6,313 nucleotides of DNA from the NCBI GenBank assembly GCA_035275105.1, contig DATENL010000379.1, positions 1-6,313 on the forward strand, given 5' to 3'. Under the pieces are notes generated by a model. It had not been told where the DNA came from. It did not search any database and worked only from the letters and a program-made list of their open reading frames with translations. Below, piece by piece: positions 1 through 5,787 of this stretch; within the stretch, counting starts at the first letter, position 1; each line of letters begins with the position of its first letter. Source of the DNA: AC-37 sp035275105. Its GTDB lineage: Bacteria; Actinomycetota; Thermoleophilia; Solirubrobacterales; Thermoleophilaceae. Made by a program: the position numbers and the translations under genes.

Positions 1-1
1 C

Positions 2-322
2 GGCGGCGCCGACCCGCCGCCCGACGTCCCCCCGCAGCGCCGGCGCGGCGAGCGCATCAAGCACCTCTGGGTGGCCTGGTACCACAGGACGCGCGAGCGC
101 CGCCCGCGCGTGCTGATCCACTGGTCGTCGTCAGACGGGCGCGAGGTCGAGCTCCAGGCGCGGCGGGGCGAGCGCGACTGGCACCGGATCCGCCGCCGCG
201 ACGGCAGGCGCCGCGCGATCGTGCACCTGCGCCGCGACCGCTGGACCTTCCGGGTCCGCGCGACGCCGGCCTTCGGGCGCCCTGGCCCCTGGACCATAAG
301 GCGGGCCCGGATCGGCGGGTAG
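2..322 (+). CDS. C-terminal part of an Arg-rich, possibly fibronectin-III-like protein (5' end outside window)
   Basis: The frame is open from the left edge to a TAG at 320-322, so this is probably the last ~106 codons of a longer gene. An internal GTG at 71 could start an 83-residue protein, but it would cut into a continuous beta-strand-like pattern. What is visible is a Pro-rich stretch (DPPPDVPPQ) acting like a linker. It is followed by alternating hydrophobic strands (VLIHWSSSDG, EVELQARRG, AIVHLRRDRWTFRVRA) and a terminal GRPGPWTI. The order Trp-strand, 'W-T-F-R-V-R-A', then 'G-P-W' resembles the C-terminal half of a fibronectin type III domain, a common module of secreted actinobacterial proteins. 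About a quarter of the residues are Arg. The tail ends at the first unit of the 38-bp repeat, which supplies the stop codon. I cannot name the protein. The FN3 reading is inference and the upstream catalytic or anchor part is not visible. Confidence 0.55.
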   Translation, partial: GGADPPPDVPPQRRRGERIKHLWVAWYHRTRERRPRVLIHWSSSDGREVELQARRGERDWHRIRRRDGRRRAIVHLRRDRWTFRVRATPAFGRPGPWTIRRARIGG

Positions 323-397
323 TGCAACAGGGGCCAGGCCACCTGTTGCACCGCGGGTAGTGCAACGGGGGCCAGGCCACCTGTTGCACCGCGGGTA
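315..397. repeat. Two tandem 38-bp hairpin-forming repeats plus a 7-bp partial third copy
   Basis: Unit 1 is 315-352 and unit 2 is 353-390. They differ at one base only (A329 versus G367). A third partial copy (GCGGGTA) occupies 391-397. Each unit contains an inverted repeat: TGCAACAGG (323-331) pairs with CCTGTTGCA (342-350), and in unit 2 positions 361-369 pair with 380-388. The single substitution turns an A-T pair into a G-T pair, which would still form as a G-U wobble in RNA. The loop holds GGCCAGGCC, which can add two G-C pairs with one bulged A. There is no T-rich tail, so it is not a classic intrinsic terminator. The first unit contains the stop codon of the upstream gene, and the third partial copy supplies the TA of the putative valS -10 box. 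It may be a REP-like intergenic element, a 3'-end mRNA stabiliser or an operator. Its function is not known from sequence. Confidence 0.85.
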
Positions 398-401
398 CGC
401 T
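396..401 (+). promoter_or_regulatory. Putative -10 box of a leaderless valS promoter
   Basis: TACGCT fits the actinobacterial TANNNT -10 pattern and ends 6 nt before the valS ATG at 408. Transcription starting about 7 nt past the box would begin on the A of the start codon, giving a leaderless mRNA. No Shine-Dalgarno sequence lies before the ATG, which fits. I see no recognisable -35 element at 17-18 bp, because that position is inside the hairpin repeat. The same hexamer occurs in the same setting before the esterase gene. Confidence 0.5.
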
Positions 402-407
402 TCGCGG

Positions 408-2942
408 ATGCCCGCCGGCGTCCCGCAGAAGCCCTCCCTGGAAGGCCTCGAGGACCGCTGGGCCGATCGCTGGGAGGCCGACGGCGCCTACCGCTTCGAC
501 CGGTCCTCGAAGCGGCCGGTCTACGCCATCGACACCCCGCCGCCGACGGTCAGCGGCTCGCTTCACGTGGGCCACGTCTTCTCGTACACGCACACGGACG
601 TGATCGCGCGCTTCCGCCGCATGCGCGGCGAGGAGGTCTTCTACCCGATGGGGTGGGACGACAACGGCCTGCCGACCGAGCGCCGGGTGCAGAACTACTA
701 CGGCGTGAGATGCGACCCGTCGCTGCCGTACGACCCCGCCCTCGAGCCGCCGGCGGAGCCGCCGAAGCAGCCGCTGCCCGTCTCGCGCCGCAACTTCGTG
801 GAGCTCTGCCTGCGCCTGACCGCCGAGGACGAGAAGGCCTTCGAGGACCTCTGGCGCCACCTCGGGCTCTCGGTCGACTGGGAGATGACGTACACGACGA
901 TCGGCGAGCGCGCCCAGCGGGCGTCGCAGCGCGCGTTCCTGCACCACCTCGGGCGCGACCTCGCCTACTCGGTCGAGGCGCCGACGCTGTGGGAGGTCGA
1001 CTACCGCACCGCGGTGGCCCAGGCGGAGCTCGAGGACCGGGTGATCCCGGGCAGGGCCTACCGCGTGATGTTCGACGACGTGGAGATCGAGACCACGCGA
1101 CCGGAGCTGATCCCCGCCTGCGTGGCGATGGTGGCCCACCCCGACGACGAGCGCTACCGCGAGCGCTTCGGCACCGAGGTCACGACGCCGCTGTTCGGCG
1201 TCCGCGTGCCGATCCGAGCGAGCGAGCTCGCGCAGCCCGACAAGGGCACCGGCATCGCGATGGTGTGCACCTTCGGCGACGTGACCGACGTGGAGTGGTG
1301 GCGGGAGCTGGACCTGCCGATCCGCTCGCTCGTGCAGCCCGACGGGCGGCTGCGCGACGTCAGGTGGGGCGAGGAGCCCGGATTCGAGAGCGCCGACCCG
1401 GCGCGCGCCCAGGCCGCGTACGACCGGCTCGCCGGCAAGCGTGCCAAGCAGGCGCAGGGGGAGATCGAGCAACTGCTCGCGGAGGCCGGCGCGCTCGCCG
1501 CCGACCCGCGCCCGATCGAGCACCCGGTCAAGTTCTTCGAGAAGGGAGACCGGCCGCTCGAGATCATCACCAGCCGGCAGTGGTTCGTCAGGACCATGGA
1601 GCACGCGGAGGAGCTCAAGGCGCGCGGTCGCGAGATGCACTGGATCCCCGAGTGGACGCGCACGCGCTTCGAGAACTGGGTCGACGGGCTGAACACGGAC
1701 TGGTGCATCAGCCGCCAGCGGTTCTTCGGCGTGCCGTTCCCGGTCTGGTACCCGGTCGGCGACGACGGCGTGGCCGACCACTCGCGGCCGATCCTGGCCG
1801 ACGACTCGATGCTGCCGGTGGACCCGTCGTCCGACGTGCCGCCCGGCTACGGCGAGGATCAGCGCGGCGTGGCCGGGGGCTTCGTGGGCGACCCCGACGT
1901 GATGGACACGTGGGCGACCTCGTCGCTGTCCCCGCAGATCGCGGGCGGCTGGCGCGAGGACGACGCGCTCTTCGAGCGCCTGTTCCCGATGGACCTGCGC
2001 CCGCAGGCGCACGAGATCATCCGCACCTGGCTGTTCTCGACGGTGGTCCGGGCCCACTTCCTGCACGACGACGTCCCGTTCCGGAACTGCGCGATCTCCG
2101 GCTGGGTGCTCGACCCCGACCGCAAGAAGATGTCGAAGTCGAAGGGCAACGTCGTCACGCCGATGGCGATGCTCGAGCAGTTCGGCTCCGACGCGGTGCG
2201 CTACTGGGCGGTCAGCGGACGGCCCGGGGTCGACACCGCGTTCGACGACAACAAGATGAAGGTCGGCCGGCGGCTCGCGACCAAGATCCTCAACGCGTCG
2301 CGCTTCGTGCTCGGACACGAGGGCCCGGCCGCGCCGCCCACGTGGCCGCTCGACGTCGCGATGCTGCGCCGCCTCGCCGGGACGGTCGACGTCGTGACGG
2401 CCGCGTTCGACGAGTACGACTACGCGCGCGCGCTCGAGCGGACCGAGGAGTTCTTCTGGTGGTTCTGCGACAACTACCTCGAGCTCGTGAAGGGCCGCCG
2501 CTACGGCGCCGAGTCGAACCCCGACGCCGCGGCGTCCGCCAACGGCGCGCTCAGGACCGCGCTGGAGGCGCAGCTGCGGCTGTTCGCCCCGGCGCTGCCG
2601 TTCGTGTCCGAGGAGGTGTGGTCCTGGTGGCGCGAGGGCTCGGTGCACCGCGCGCCGTGGCCGCGCCGCGACGAGCTGCTCGGCTCGCCGGAGGCCGACG
2701 GTGCGCCGGACGGCCTGCTCGACGTCGCCGCCGACGTACTGTCGGAGATCCGCAAGGCCAAGTCGACGGCTCAGCTGCCGATGCGCGCGGAGGTCGCGCG
2801 CGCGGTCGTGCGCGACTCGGACGAGCGGCTCGGCCTGCTCGGGGAGGTCGAGTCCGACGTGGTCGAGGCCGGCCGCGTGACCGCGCTCGAGAAGGTGGCC
2901 GGCGACGGGTTCCAGGTTGAGGTCGAGTTCGCCGAGTCGTAG
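408..2942 (+). CDS. valS: Valine--tRNA ligase (type 2, short form)
   Basis: This cytoplasmic class Ia aminoacyl-tRNA synthetase of 844 residues charges tRNA-Val with valine using ATP. The ATP-binding HIGH motif is HVGH at residues 53-56, inside PPPTVSGSLHVGH. KMSKS is perfect at residues 574-578. The CP1 editing domain, which hydrolyses mischarged Thr-tRNA-Val, carries TTRPE at 229-233 and KGTGIAMVCTFGD from residue 279. The WCISRQ block starts at residue 432. An all-alpha anticodon-binding domain follows from about residue 610. The N-terminal MGWDDNGLPTERRVQNYYG and the AVAQAELED segment are typical of the type 2 ValRS found in Streptomyces-like actinobacteria and related to archaeal enzymes. 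The protein ends without the long C-terminal coiled coil of E. coli-type ValRS. I chose ATG 408 because homology begins just after it and a -10 box lies 6 nt upstream; the upstream in-frame start at 360 falls inside the repeat. It is probably co-transcribed with the overlapping peptidase gene. Confidence 0.97.
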   Translation: MPAGVPQKPSLEGLEDRWADRWEADGAYRFDRSSKRPVYAIDTPPPTVSGSLHVGHVFSYTHTDVIARFRRMRGEEVFYPMGWDDNGLPTERRVQNYYGVRCDPSLPYDPALEPPAEPPKQPLPVSRRNFVELCLRLTAEDEKAFEDLWRHLGLSVDWEMTYTTIGERAQRASQRAFLHHLGRDLAYSVEAPTLWEVDYRTAVAQAELEDRVIPGRAYRVMFDDVEIETTRPELIPACVAMVAHPDDERYRERFGTEVTTPLFGVRVPIRASELAQPDKGTGIAMVCTFGDVTDVEWWRELDLPIRSLVQPDGRLRDVRWGEEPGFESADPARAQAAYDRLAGKRAKQAQGEIEQLLAEAGALAADPRPIEHPVKFFEKGDRPLEIITSRQWFVRTMEHAEELKARGREMHWIPEWTRTRFENWVDGLNTDWCISRQRFFGVPFPVWYPVGDDGVADHSRPILADDSMLPVDPSSDVPPGYGEDQRGVAGGFVGDPDVMDTWATSSLSPQIAGGWREDDALFERLFPMDLRPQAHEIIRTWLFSTVVRAHFLHDDVPFRNCAISGWVLDPDRKKMSKSKGNVVTPMAMLEQFGSDAVRYWAVSGRPGVDTAFDDNKMKVGRRLATKILNASRFVLGHEGPAAPPTWPLDVAMLRRLAGTVDVVTAAFDEYDYARALERTEEFFWWFCDNYLELVKGRRYGAESNPDAAASANGALRTALEAQLRLFAPALPFVSEEVWSWWREGSVHRAPWPRRDELLGSPEADGAPDGLLDVAADVLSEIRKAKSTAQLPMRAEVARAVVRDSDERLGLLGEVESDVVEAGRVTALEKVAGDGFQVEVEFAES

Positions 2943-3663
2943 CGCCGCGCGGGTCGCCGCGGCGCTGGCGCTGGCGGCGCTGCTGGCGGCCGCCACGCCC
3001 GTCCACACGGAGCGGATCGGCCGCTCGGCACAGGGCCAGCCGATCCGCGCCGTGCGGGTCGGGCCGGCCGACGCGCCGCGCACCGTGCTGGTGGTGGGCG
3101 AGATCCACGGCAACGAGCGCGCCGGCGAGGCCGTCACGCGCCGGCTCCGGCACGCGAAGCCGCCCGACGGCGTCGCGATCTGGCTCGTGGACGAGATCAA
3201 CCCCGACGGCGCGGACTCGAACACGCGCCAGAACGCGCACGGCGTCGACCTCAATCGCAACTTCGACTGGCACTGGCGGAGCCAGGGCGCCCCGTGGAGC
3301 ACCTACTACTCCGGCTCGCGCGCCTTCTCCGAGCCCGAGTCGCGCGCGGCGAAGCGGCTGATCAAGCGCATCCGCCCGCGGATCGCGGTCTGGTACCACC
3401 AGCACCTGGAGCTCGTCGACGACCCAACCGAGTCCAACGACCGGATCGCGCGGCTCTACGCCGAGCTCGTCGGCCTGCCCTTCAGGCACCTGCCGCGCTA
3501 CAACGGGATCGCGACCGGCTGGGAGAACCGCCACATCGAGAAGGGCACCGCGTTCGTGGTCGAGCTGCCCGCGGGCTCGCTCTCGGACGCCGACCAGCAC
3601 CGGCACGCCGTGGCGGTTCTGCGCGTGGCGCGCCGCTGGGCCGCGCCTGACGCGGCGCGCTAG
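2917..3663 (+). CDS. Exported M14-family zinc carboxypeptidase, murein peptide amidase (MpaA)-like
   Basis: This 248-residue protein has an N-terminal signal peptide: a basic start (MRSSSPSRSAAR), then an Ala/Leu-rich core at residues 13-26, with likely cleavage near residue 27. The mature part carries the M14 signature. The zinc ligands are H64 and E67 in IHGNERAG and most likely H161 in the strand ending VWYHQH. The substrate-carboxylate residues are R104 and N113-R114 in GVDLNRNF, and the catalytic Glu is E216 in FVVELPAG. IGRSAQGQPI at the start of the mature domain and the small size resemble M14 enzymes of the MpaA type, which cut the gamma-D-Glu/diaminopimelate bond of murein peptides. 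That substrate is inferred. TTG 2917 is the only standard start before the hydrophobic core. It overlaps valS by 26 nt in another frame, which suggests translational coupling. There is no clear ribosome binding site. E. coli MpaA is cytoplasmic, so export is a difference. Confidence 0.88.
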   Translation: MRSSSPSRSAARVAAALALAALLAAATPVHTERIGRSAQGQPIRAVRVGPADAPRTVLVVGEIHGNERAGEAVTRRLRHAKPPDGVAIWLVDEINPDGADSNTRQNAHGVDLNRNFDWHWRSQGAPWSTYYSGSRAFSEPESRAAKRLIKRIRPRIAVWYHQHLELVDDPTESNDRIARLYAELVGLPFRHLPRYNGIATGWENRHIEKGTAFVVELPAGSLSDADQHRHAVAVLRVARRWAAPDAAR

Positions 3664-4043
3664 CCGCCGGCCGCGCCGGCGTGCTGCGCCACGTCGATCA
3701 CGCGCCGCTCGTGCGTACCCACGCCGATCGTCCGGTCCCCCTCCAGGACCTCGACGTCGAAGCGGAGCTTGCGCCCGTCGACGACCTCGCGCAGCACGGC
3801 CGACACCCTGCAGCGCGCGCCCTCGACGGCGCCGGCCACGTGCTTGATGCAGACCTCGAAGCCGACCGTCGCCTTGCCGTCGGGCAGGTGCTCGTAGGCG
3901 AGCATCGCGGCGTTGCGCTCGATCATGCCGACCAGCCCCGGGGTCGACAGGACCGACACGCCGATGGTCCCGCCGACGTCGGTCAGCAGGACTCCCTCGA
4001 CGGTGAACTCGTCGTCGCGCGACACGCCGGGCTCAAGGGGCAC
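3660..4043 (-). CDS. Hotdog-fold thioesterase, fluoroacetyl-CoA thioesterase (FlK)-like
   Basis: This is a 127-residue cytoplasmic hotdog protein predicted to hydrolyse a short acyl-CoA. The segment STPGLVGMIE aligns with the active-site helix of Streptomyces cattleya FlK. Thr34, Glu42 and His68 reproduce the spacing of the FlK triad Thr42/Glu50/His76 exactly (8 and 26 residues apart). The Gly at 61 matches FlK Gly69, and the C-terminal GTHER block (109-113) is also shared. The residue six before the Thr is Gly, whereas FlK has its Phe36 gate near there, so fluoroacetyl specificity should not be assumed. Most homologues are generic thioesterases of unknown substrate. GTG 4043 is chosen because it gives a family-like length (FlK is about 139 residues), homology starts soon after, and a TATGAT box lies 6 nt upstream. 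The longer open frame to 4325 runs antisense to the esterase and is Arg/Pro-rich, so I reject it. It meets the peptidase gene tail to tail and diverges from the esterase gene. Confidence 0.88.
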   Translation of the reverse strand: MPLEPGVSRDDEFTVEGVLLTDVGGTIGVSVLSTPGLVGMIERNAAMLAYEHLPDGKATVGFEVCIKHVAGAVEGARCRVSAVLREVVDGRKLRFDVEVLEGDRTIGVGTHERRVIDVAQHAGAAGG

Positions 4044-4049
4044 GGCGGG

Positions 4050-4055
4050 ATCATA
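4050..4055 (-). promoter_or_regulatory. Putative -10 box of the leaderless thioesterase promoter
   Basis: Read on the minus strand, TATGAT is one base from the TATAAT consensus and stands out in this GC-rich sequence. It is separated from the GTG at 4043 by CCCGCC (6 nt), which places transcription start at the first base of the codon. No -35 match is visible 17-18 bp upstream, where the sequence overlaps the promoter region of the divergent esterase gene. Confidence 0.6.
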
Positions 4056-4067
4056 CGGCGGCGCCTG

Positions 4068-4073
4068 TACGCT
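4068..4073 (+). promoter_or_regulatory. Putative -10 box of the esterase/VOC operon promoter
   Basis: TACGCT fits TANNNT, is identical to the putative valS -10 box, and lies 8 nt before the TTG at 4082. Transcription would start at about 4080, giving a leaderless message from TTG 4082 or a leader of about 17 nt for an alternative GTG at 4097. It lies 12 bp from the divergent thioesterase -10 box, with a GGCGCC palindrome (4060-4065) between them. Confidence 0.45.
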
Positions 4074-4081
4074 GCGGGGCC

Positions 4082-5314
4082 TTGACGGAAGCGCCAGTGC
4101 ACGGGGACGTCGCGCCCGGCTTCGAGGGCGTGGCCGACGAGTTTCGCCGCAACTTCTCGGAGCGCAACGAGCTCGGGGCTGCCTGCGCCGTCTACCACCG
4201 CGGCGAGAAGGTCGCCGACCTCTGGGGCGGTCACCGCGACCGCCACCGCACGCGCTCGTGGCTCGAGGACACGCTCGTGGTCGTCTACTCGACCTCGAAG
4301 GGCCTGTCGGCGACCACCATGGCATTGGCCCGTGCCCGCGGACTGCTCGACTACGACGAGCGCGTCGCCGCCTACTGGCCCGAGTTCGCGCAGAACGGCA
4401 AGGGCGAGATCACCGTCCGCCAGCTCCTGGCGCACGAGGCGGGCCTCGCCGCTGTGGACGTGCCGCTCACGCCCCAGATGCTCGCCGACCCCGACGCCGT
4501 GGGGGACGCGATCGCTCCCCAGCGCCCCAACTGGACGCCCGGCAGCCGCCACGGCTACCACGCGCTCAGCATCGGCTTCTACGAGAGCCAGCTGATCCGG
4601 CGCGTCGATCCGCAGGGCCGGACGCTGGCGCAGTTCTTCGCCGAGGAGATCGCCAACCCGCTCGGGATAGAGTTCTACTTCGGCGTGCCGCCGACCGTGC
4701 CCGACGAGCGGATCGCCCGGATCAAGGGCTACTCGCGGGCCGCCGTGCTGCTCAACATCGGCCCGATGCCGGCCCGCATGGTGCTCGGGTTCACTCGCCG
4801 GAGCTCGCTCACCTACCGCGCGTTCGGCAACCCGCGGCTCCGCGGCGCGACCGACCTCGACCGGCCCGAGTACCGCGCGATCGAGATGCCTGCCGCGACG
4901 GGCGTGGGGCAGGCGCGCGCGATCGCGCGCGTGTACGGCGACCTCGCCGCCGGCGGCTCCGAGCTGGGGATCGACGCGGGCACGCTCGCGGAGCTGGCGG
5001 CTCCCGCCGTCCAGCCGCCCGGCGGCGCGACCGACCTGGTGCTGCGGGTCGAGGCCGCGTTCGCGCTCGGCTTCCTCAAGCCGTCGCCGAAGTTCCGCTT
5101 CGGGTCGAGCGACGCCGCCTTCGGCCACACCGGCGCCGGCGGCTCGTTCGGCTTCGCCGACCCCGACACCGAGCTGGGCTTCGCGTACACGCCTAACCGG
5201 CTGGGATTCCACCTGCGCGACGACCCGCGCGAGAAACCGCTGCGCGACGCGGCCTACCGGGCTGTCGGGGCGCGCCCACCGCGGGACGCGGCGCCGGCCG
5301 CGCGGCCGGCGTAG
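4082..5314 (+). CDS. Serine hydrolase of the beta-lactamase family (family VIII carboxylesterase-like)
   Basis: This 410-residue protein has the fold of class C beta-lactamases and family VIII esterases. The nucleophile motif S-x-x-K is STSK with Ser70 and Lys73. The catalytic Tyr is Tyr159 in HGYHALSIG, the Y-x-x form seen in family VIII esterases rather than the YxN of true beta-lactamases. The third motif is HTG at 349-351 in FGHTGAGGSFGFADP, in place of KTG. These features favour an esterase acting on small esters over antibiotic resistance; the natural substrate is unknown. There is no signal peptide, so it is probably cytoplasmic. Start choice is uncertain. TTG 4082 gives MTEAPVHGDVAPGFE. 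GTG 4097, preceded by GGAAG at 4087-4091, would begin at VHGDVAPGFE, where family similarity starts. The C-terminus is Ala/Arg/Pro-rich and looks disordered. The VOC gene begins 2 nt after the stop, so the two are surely one operon. Confidence 0.92.
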   Translation: MTEAPVHGDVAPGFEGVADEFRRNFSERNELGAACAVYHRGEKVADLWGGHRDRHRTRSWLEDTLVVVYSTSKGLSATTMALARARGLLDYDERVAAYWPEFAQNGKGEITVRQLLAHEAGLAAVDVPLTPQMLADPDAVGDAIAPQRPNWTPGSRHGYHALSIGFYESQLIRRVDPQGRTLAQFFAEEIANPLGIEFYFGVPPTVPDERIARIKGYSRAAVLLNIGPMPARMVLGFTRRSSLTYRAFGNPRLRGATDLDRPEYRAIEMPAATGVGQARAIARVYGDLAAGGSELGIDAGTLAELAAPAVQPPGGATDLVLRVEAAFALGFLKPSPKFRFGSSDAAFGHTGAGGSFGFADPDTELGFAYTPNRLGFHLRDDPREKPLRDAAYRAVGARPPRDAAPAARPA

Positions 5315-5316
5315 CC

Positions 5317-5784
5317 ATGGAGGGCCGCCGCCCCGGCGTCATCGACTTCGTCCACATCGGTCTGGTCGTCGAGGACCTCGACGAGACGGTCCGGTTTCTC
5401 TCGCTGCTCGGCTTCGACTGCGGCGAGCCCGCGGTGCACGGCGGCGAGTGGATCGATCGGATCATCGGCCTCGAGAACGCGACGGTCGAGGTCGTGATGG
5501 CTCGCGGTCCCGACGGCGGCGACGTGTTCGAGGTGGTGCGCTTCCGCTCGCCTTCCGCCAGCGCCGAGGAGCGGGCGCCGGCCGCGAACCGTCCCGGGCT
5601 GCGGCACGTCGCCTTCAAGGTGGACGACGTGCGTGGCGTCGTCGACCGCGTCCGGGAGGCCGGCTGGGAGACGGTCGGGGAGATCGTCGACTACGAGGGC
5701 ACCTTCCTCCTCTGCTACGTCCGCGGGCCCGAGGGCCTGATCGTCGAGCTCGCCGAGCGGCTCGACGGCGCGCGGGCGGACTGA
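5317..5784 (+). CDS. VOC-superfamily (glyoxalase/dioxygenase fold) metalloprotein
   Basis: This 155-residue protein has two beta-alpha-beta-beta-beta modules of the vicinal oxygen chelate fold. Module 1 begins IDFVHIGLVVEDLDETVRF and ends VFEVVRFRSP. Module 2 begins LRHVAFKVDDVRGVVDRV and ends GPEGLIVELAE. The four expected metal ligands are present: His13, Glu72, His97 and Glu144. It should therefore be a metal-binding enzyme rather than a degenerate binding protein. The family includes glyoxalase I, methylmalonyl-CoA epimerase, extradiol dioxygenases and bleomycin-resistance proteins, and the sequence alone does not pick among them. ATG 5317 lies 2 nt after the esterase stop, with no promoter-like or ribosome-binding sequence of its own, so translation is probably coupled to the esterase. 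The pairing hints at a shared small-molecule pathway, but that is inference. It ends 3 nt before the convergent lipoprotein stop. Confidence 0.92.
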   Translation: MEGRRPGVIDFVHIGLVVEDLDETVRFLSLLGFDCGEPAVHGGEWIDRIIGLENATVEVVMARGPDGGDVFEVVRFRSPSASAEERAPAANRPGLRHVAFKVDDVRGVVDRVREAGWETVGEIVDYEGTFLLCYVRGPEGLIVELAERLDGARAD

Positions 5785-5787
5785 GGG

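Noticed and set aside
315..397. CRISPR-like array
   Set aside because: The repeats are directly contiguous with no spacers between them, there are only two full units, and no cas gene is nearby.
384..401. TTGCAC (384-389) as the -35 element of the valS promoter
   Set aside because: Only 6 bp separate it from the putative -10 box, far from the needed 16-18 bp; it is part of the hairpin arm.
360..407. N-terminal extension of valS starting at 360
   Set aside because: The start would fall inside the second hairpin repeat and adds 16 residues (beginning MQRGPGHLLHRG) that do not look like the family. ATG 408 has a -10 box at leaderless spacing.
323..407. T-box riboswitch or attenuator controlling valS
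   Set aside because: The 85-nt gap has no T-box consensus, specifier loop or U-tract terminator, and the -10 box lies downstream of the repeats, so they are probably not in the valS mRNA.
653..2920. 755-codon plus-strand frame overlapping valS, and a 427-codon frame overlapping the esterase
   Set aside because: Both products are Arg/Ala/Gly-rich low-complexity sequence without domains, in a second frame of clearly identified genes.
57..3302. A 1081-codon open frame on the minus strand antisense to valS and the peptidase gene
   Set aside because: Its product is a low-complexity Arg/Ala/Val/Leu/Pro/Gly sequence with no recognisable domain. It mirrors the codon structure of valS, which has every synthetase motif. 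Long antisense frames are expected where third positions are nearly all G or C.
3666..3680. Inverted repeat GCCGG-CCGCG-CCGGC near the convergent gene ends, as a bidirectional terminator
   Set aside because: The 5-bp stem lies inside the thioesterase coding end, has no T tract on either strand, and such short G/C palindromes are common by chance here.
4044..4325. N-terminal extension of the minus-strand thioesterase up to an ATG at 4325
   Set aside because: The extra 94 residues are Arg/Pro-rich, lie antisense to the esterase coding region and include the divergent promoter region. GTG 4043 gives a normal family length and has a TATGAT box 6 nt upstream.
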